In this document: positions 62,306-64,000 of the stretch, piece by piece
How positions within the stretch are numbered: position 1 is the stretch's first letter
Layout: each line of letters begins with the position of its first letter
From: Lachnospiraceae bacterium
GTDB taxonomy: Bacteria > Bacillota > Clostridia > Lachnospirales > Lachnospiraceae
Length of the DNA: 64,000 nt
Direction: 5' to 3'
Assembly: GCA_017465095.1 (NCBI GenBank)
Contig: JAFTWX010000077.1
Location: 1 to 64,000, forward strand
Notes under the pieces: model-generated
Databases searched by the model: none
Told to the model about the DNA's origin: nothing
What the model saw: the letters and a program-made list of their open reading frames with translations, nothing else
Made by a program: the position numbers and the translations under genes

Positions 62306-63295
62306 TCAATCAACGTTTTTTTCTTGTTGCAAATGTTGTACCATCGTCATTTCATCATCCACCGGTACAAGCTCTGTATTTTCCATACTCTGTAATTTTT
62401 CAATCATCAAAGGCAATGCCTCGACCGTCGCTGTCTTATCCGACGCATCATGCAAAAGCACCACTGCCGTGTGATATTTCGTCACATGTTCGGTCACGTT
62501 ATCGGCAATCTGCTGCGGGCTCAATTTTCTCCCCGTGGCATCTCCGCACGAAACATTCCAGTCCAGATAGTAAATATCCTCCTGCGAAAGATACTCGGTC
62601 AGTTCTTCCATCGGCACATCACTGACCCGGTTGGAACTTCCGCCCGGAAAACGATAAAACCTGGACCACACCCCCGTCGTATCATACAGGAATTCCTGCA
62701 GTTTTTCCAAATCTGCCGCAAACATCTCCCGTGACTCATAAATCTCATAATATCTGTGGCTGTATGAGTGCATCCCCAGCGTATGTCCTTCCTCAACAAT
62801 GCGCCTGTAAAGAGGCTTATATACCTCCTGCGCCTTGCCCGTCACAAAAAAAGTGGCTTTCACATCATACTGCTTTAATATATCAAGTATTTCATCGGTA
62901 TACGAACTGGGTCCGTCATCAAATGTCAAATAGACTTTTGTGACCTCCTCATCATTTTGCTGCAAAACATCCGAAGTCTCTATATTTCCCGCATTGCTTA
63001 TCTCTCCCGCCGGCTTATTATCCCCGGGTCCGTCATCCAAAGCAACATCCTGTTGCCCCAGCACAGTCTGATTCGCAACATCCTCCGGATTCACAAACAC
63101 AATCGGGGCATCCTGCAATAACACTGCTTTCTTCGCAGCACTGAGCGCATTAACCTGCTGTTGCAACTGCTCCACCTTAATAAACAAAAGGATACACAGT
63201 ATTATCGGAAGCAGAATACCGACAATCAGGAATGCAATGATCCATTTTTTTAAAACACTGACCCTTGCGGTCCTCTCCTCCGTATTTTGTGACAT
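62306..63295 (-). CDS. Membrane-anchored polysaccharide deacetylase
   Basis: This 329-residue protein has one N-terminal membrane segment (near residues 18-38, IIAFLIVGILLPIILCILLF) and a C-terminal NodB domain outside. Motif 1 is VYLTFDDGPSSYTDEI, motif 2 MHSYSHRYYEIY, motif 3 RFPGGSSNR, motif 4 DWNVSCGDATG and motif 5 VVLLHDASDK. Such enzymes remove acetyl groups from peptidoglycan or similar glycans. The ATG at 63295 follows AAGGAGATTTT. It is upstream of bactofilin on the same strand. Confidence 0.92.
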   Translation of the reverse strand: MSQNTEERTARVSVLKKWIIAFLIVGILLPIILCILLFIKVEQLQQQVNALSAAKKAVLLQDAPIVFVNPEDVANQTVLGQQDVALDDGPGDNKPAGEISNAGNIETSDVLQQNDEEVTKVYLTFDDGPSSYTDEILDILKQYDVKATFFVTGKAQEVYKPLYRRIVEEGHTLGMHSYSHRYYEIYESREMFAADLEKLQEFLYDTTGVWSRFYRFPGGSSNRVSDVPMEELTEYLSQEDIYYLDWNVSCGDATGRKLSPQQIADNVTEHVTKYHTAVVLLHDASDKTATVEALPLMIEKLQSMENTELVPVDDEMTMVQHLQQEKNVD

Positions 63296-63325
63296 ACAAA
63301 AAATCTCCTTCTTCACATTCGATTT

Positions 63326-63334
63326 ATTGTACCA
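63326..63334 (-). promoter_or_regulatory. Extended -10 promoter of the deacetylase-bactofilin unit
   Basis: The minus strand reads TGGTACAAT, an extended -10 element, about 30 bp before the ATG at 63295. The -35 region is only T-rich. Confidence 0.5.
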
Positions 63335-63359
63335 CAAATCATACTTTAAAAAAAGTGTT

Positions 63360-64000
63360 TTAGTATATAATTCTGTTTCTTCCTTCTTCTTTGCCGCGAT
63401 ACAGTTTTTCATCCGCTGCCTTCAGCGTAGCCTCCACATCTTCCTGCTTTAAAAACTCTGTCAAGCCGAAGGTCATCGTCACTTTAATTTCATGTCCGTT
63501 TGTTGCAATCACCGTTTCCTGCACCTTACTGCGGAGCTTCTCGAGCATGGCATAAGCCTCATCCCCGTTGCAATTAAAAAACACAAACAAAAACTCCTCG
63601 CCGCCCCAGCGTATTGCAAAATCTCTTCGCCGCATTTCGCTTTGGAACAAACCCGCAAGTGTTTTCAGCACTTCATCACCTGCGTCATGACCGTAAGTGT
63701 CATTTATCTTTTTAAAATAATCAATATCCCCAATGCTGACACAGCAACTGTCTGCCATTTCCTTATTTTCCGAAACCGCATTCAAAAGATCTCTTCCTTT
63801 TCTGCGGTTATAAAGACCTGTCAGTGCATCTTCCGTCGCCTGTTTCTCCAATATGGCATTGTACTCCAGAAGCTTACCTTCCAATTCCTGGCTGCTCTCA
63901 CTGCAAACAAAGCAAATAAAGGAAATACACCAGAAAATCATAACCGTATTGATAATCTGTAACGTATTTATCTCACCGGACAACAGGACAATTTCCGGCG
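63360..64000 (-). CDS. Diguanylate cyclase (GGDEF) protein, 5' part cut by window edge
   Basis: The visible C-terminal 212 codons include a hydrophobic segment (near VMIFWCISFICFVC), a linker helix, and a GGDEF domain with DALTGLYNRRKGRDLL, DIDYFKKINDTYGHDAGDEVLK and the active-site loop RWGGEEFLF. It makes cyclic di-GMP if active. The frame is open to base 64000, so the N-terminus, probably with more membrane segments, lies outside. No regulatory I-site RxxD is clear in front of GGEEF, where the sequence is SEMRRRDFAIR; the RRRD here could be it. Confidence 0.9.
   Translation of the reverse strand, partial: PEIVLLSGEINTLQIINTVMIFWCISFICFVCSESSQELEGKLLEYNAILEKQATEDALTGLYNRRKGRDLLNAVSENKEMADSCCVSIGDIDYFKKINDTYGHDAGDEVLKTLAGLFQSEMRRRDFAIRWGGEEFLFVFFNCNGDEAYAMLEKLRSKVQETVIATNGHEIKVTMTFGLTEFLKQEDVEATLKAADEKLYRGKEEGRNRIIY

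Overview
The window reads as an ordinary chromosomal segment of a low-to-moderate GC, spore-forming Firmicute of class Clostridia, most likely a gut Lachnospiraceae-type bacterium. The grounds are a complete spoIIIA operon, a PolC-type replicase, the rimP-nusA-ylxR-ylxQ-infB-rbfA order, YolD beside a Y-family polymerase, and bactofilin, RND and giant surface proteins of the kind seen in that family. No rRNA, prophage, CRISPR array or insertion sequence was found. Almost all genes lie on the minus strand. The species call is inference.

Layout from left to right. (1) 1-4204: an operon transcribed Asp23, nusB, xseA, xseB, ispA, dxs (dxs runs off the left edge). (2) 4264-8276: a secreted transglutaminase-like protein, release factor 3 and phosphopentomutase. 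(3) 8355-13233: spoIIIAA to spoIIIAH, with a candidate sigma-E promoter. (4) 13327-15083: two coiled-coil proteins that share a repeated motif, preceded by a helically phased array of CCTAC/GTNGGG boxes. (5) 15101-17753: rpsO and pnp with a strongly folded pnp leader. (6) 17821-20439: three small membrane proteins of unknown role. (7) 20549-21835: an SH3-NlpC/P60 wall hydrolase under a consensus promoter with WalR-like boxes. (8) 21887-29033: a DUF4160/DUF2442 pair, a 2066-residue surface protein and a divergent small HTH regulator with a palindrome between them. (9) 29096-36682: a potassium channel, an SOS-boxed dinB-yolD pair, focA with a previously unlisted 37-residue overlapping ORF, a LysR regulator, AlaX, and an Rpn nuclease. 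(10) 37003-45408: the large translation operon rimP-nusA-ylxR-ylxQ-infB-rbfA-nrnA-truB-ribF. (11) 45444-50345: an RND pump with a 320-residue coiled-coil insertion, a small hypothetical, and tRNA-Glu(CTC). (12) 50426-63295: a run transcribed from polysaccharide deacetylase and bactofilin through pyrH, frr, uppS, cdsA, dxr, rseP, ispG and polC. (13) A 5'-truncated GGDEF protein at the right edge.

The genes combine into a few themes. Isoprenoid and undecaprenyl supply (dxs, dxr, ispG, ispA, uppS) sits with phospholipid synthesis (cdsA) and envelope functions. RNA metabolism and translation (nusA, nusB, pnp, rpsO, infB, rimP, rbfA, truB, frr, prfC) fills two long operons, and both have structured leaders suggestive of autogenous control. 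The accessory parts (coiled-coil pair with box array, focA small protein, RND pump with coil, adhesin-regulator pair) hold the most unusual features. All start-site, promoter and terminator calls were made by eye from the sequence.
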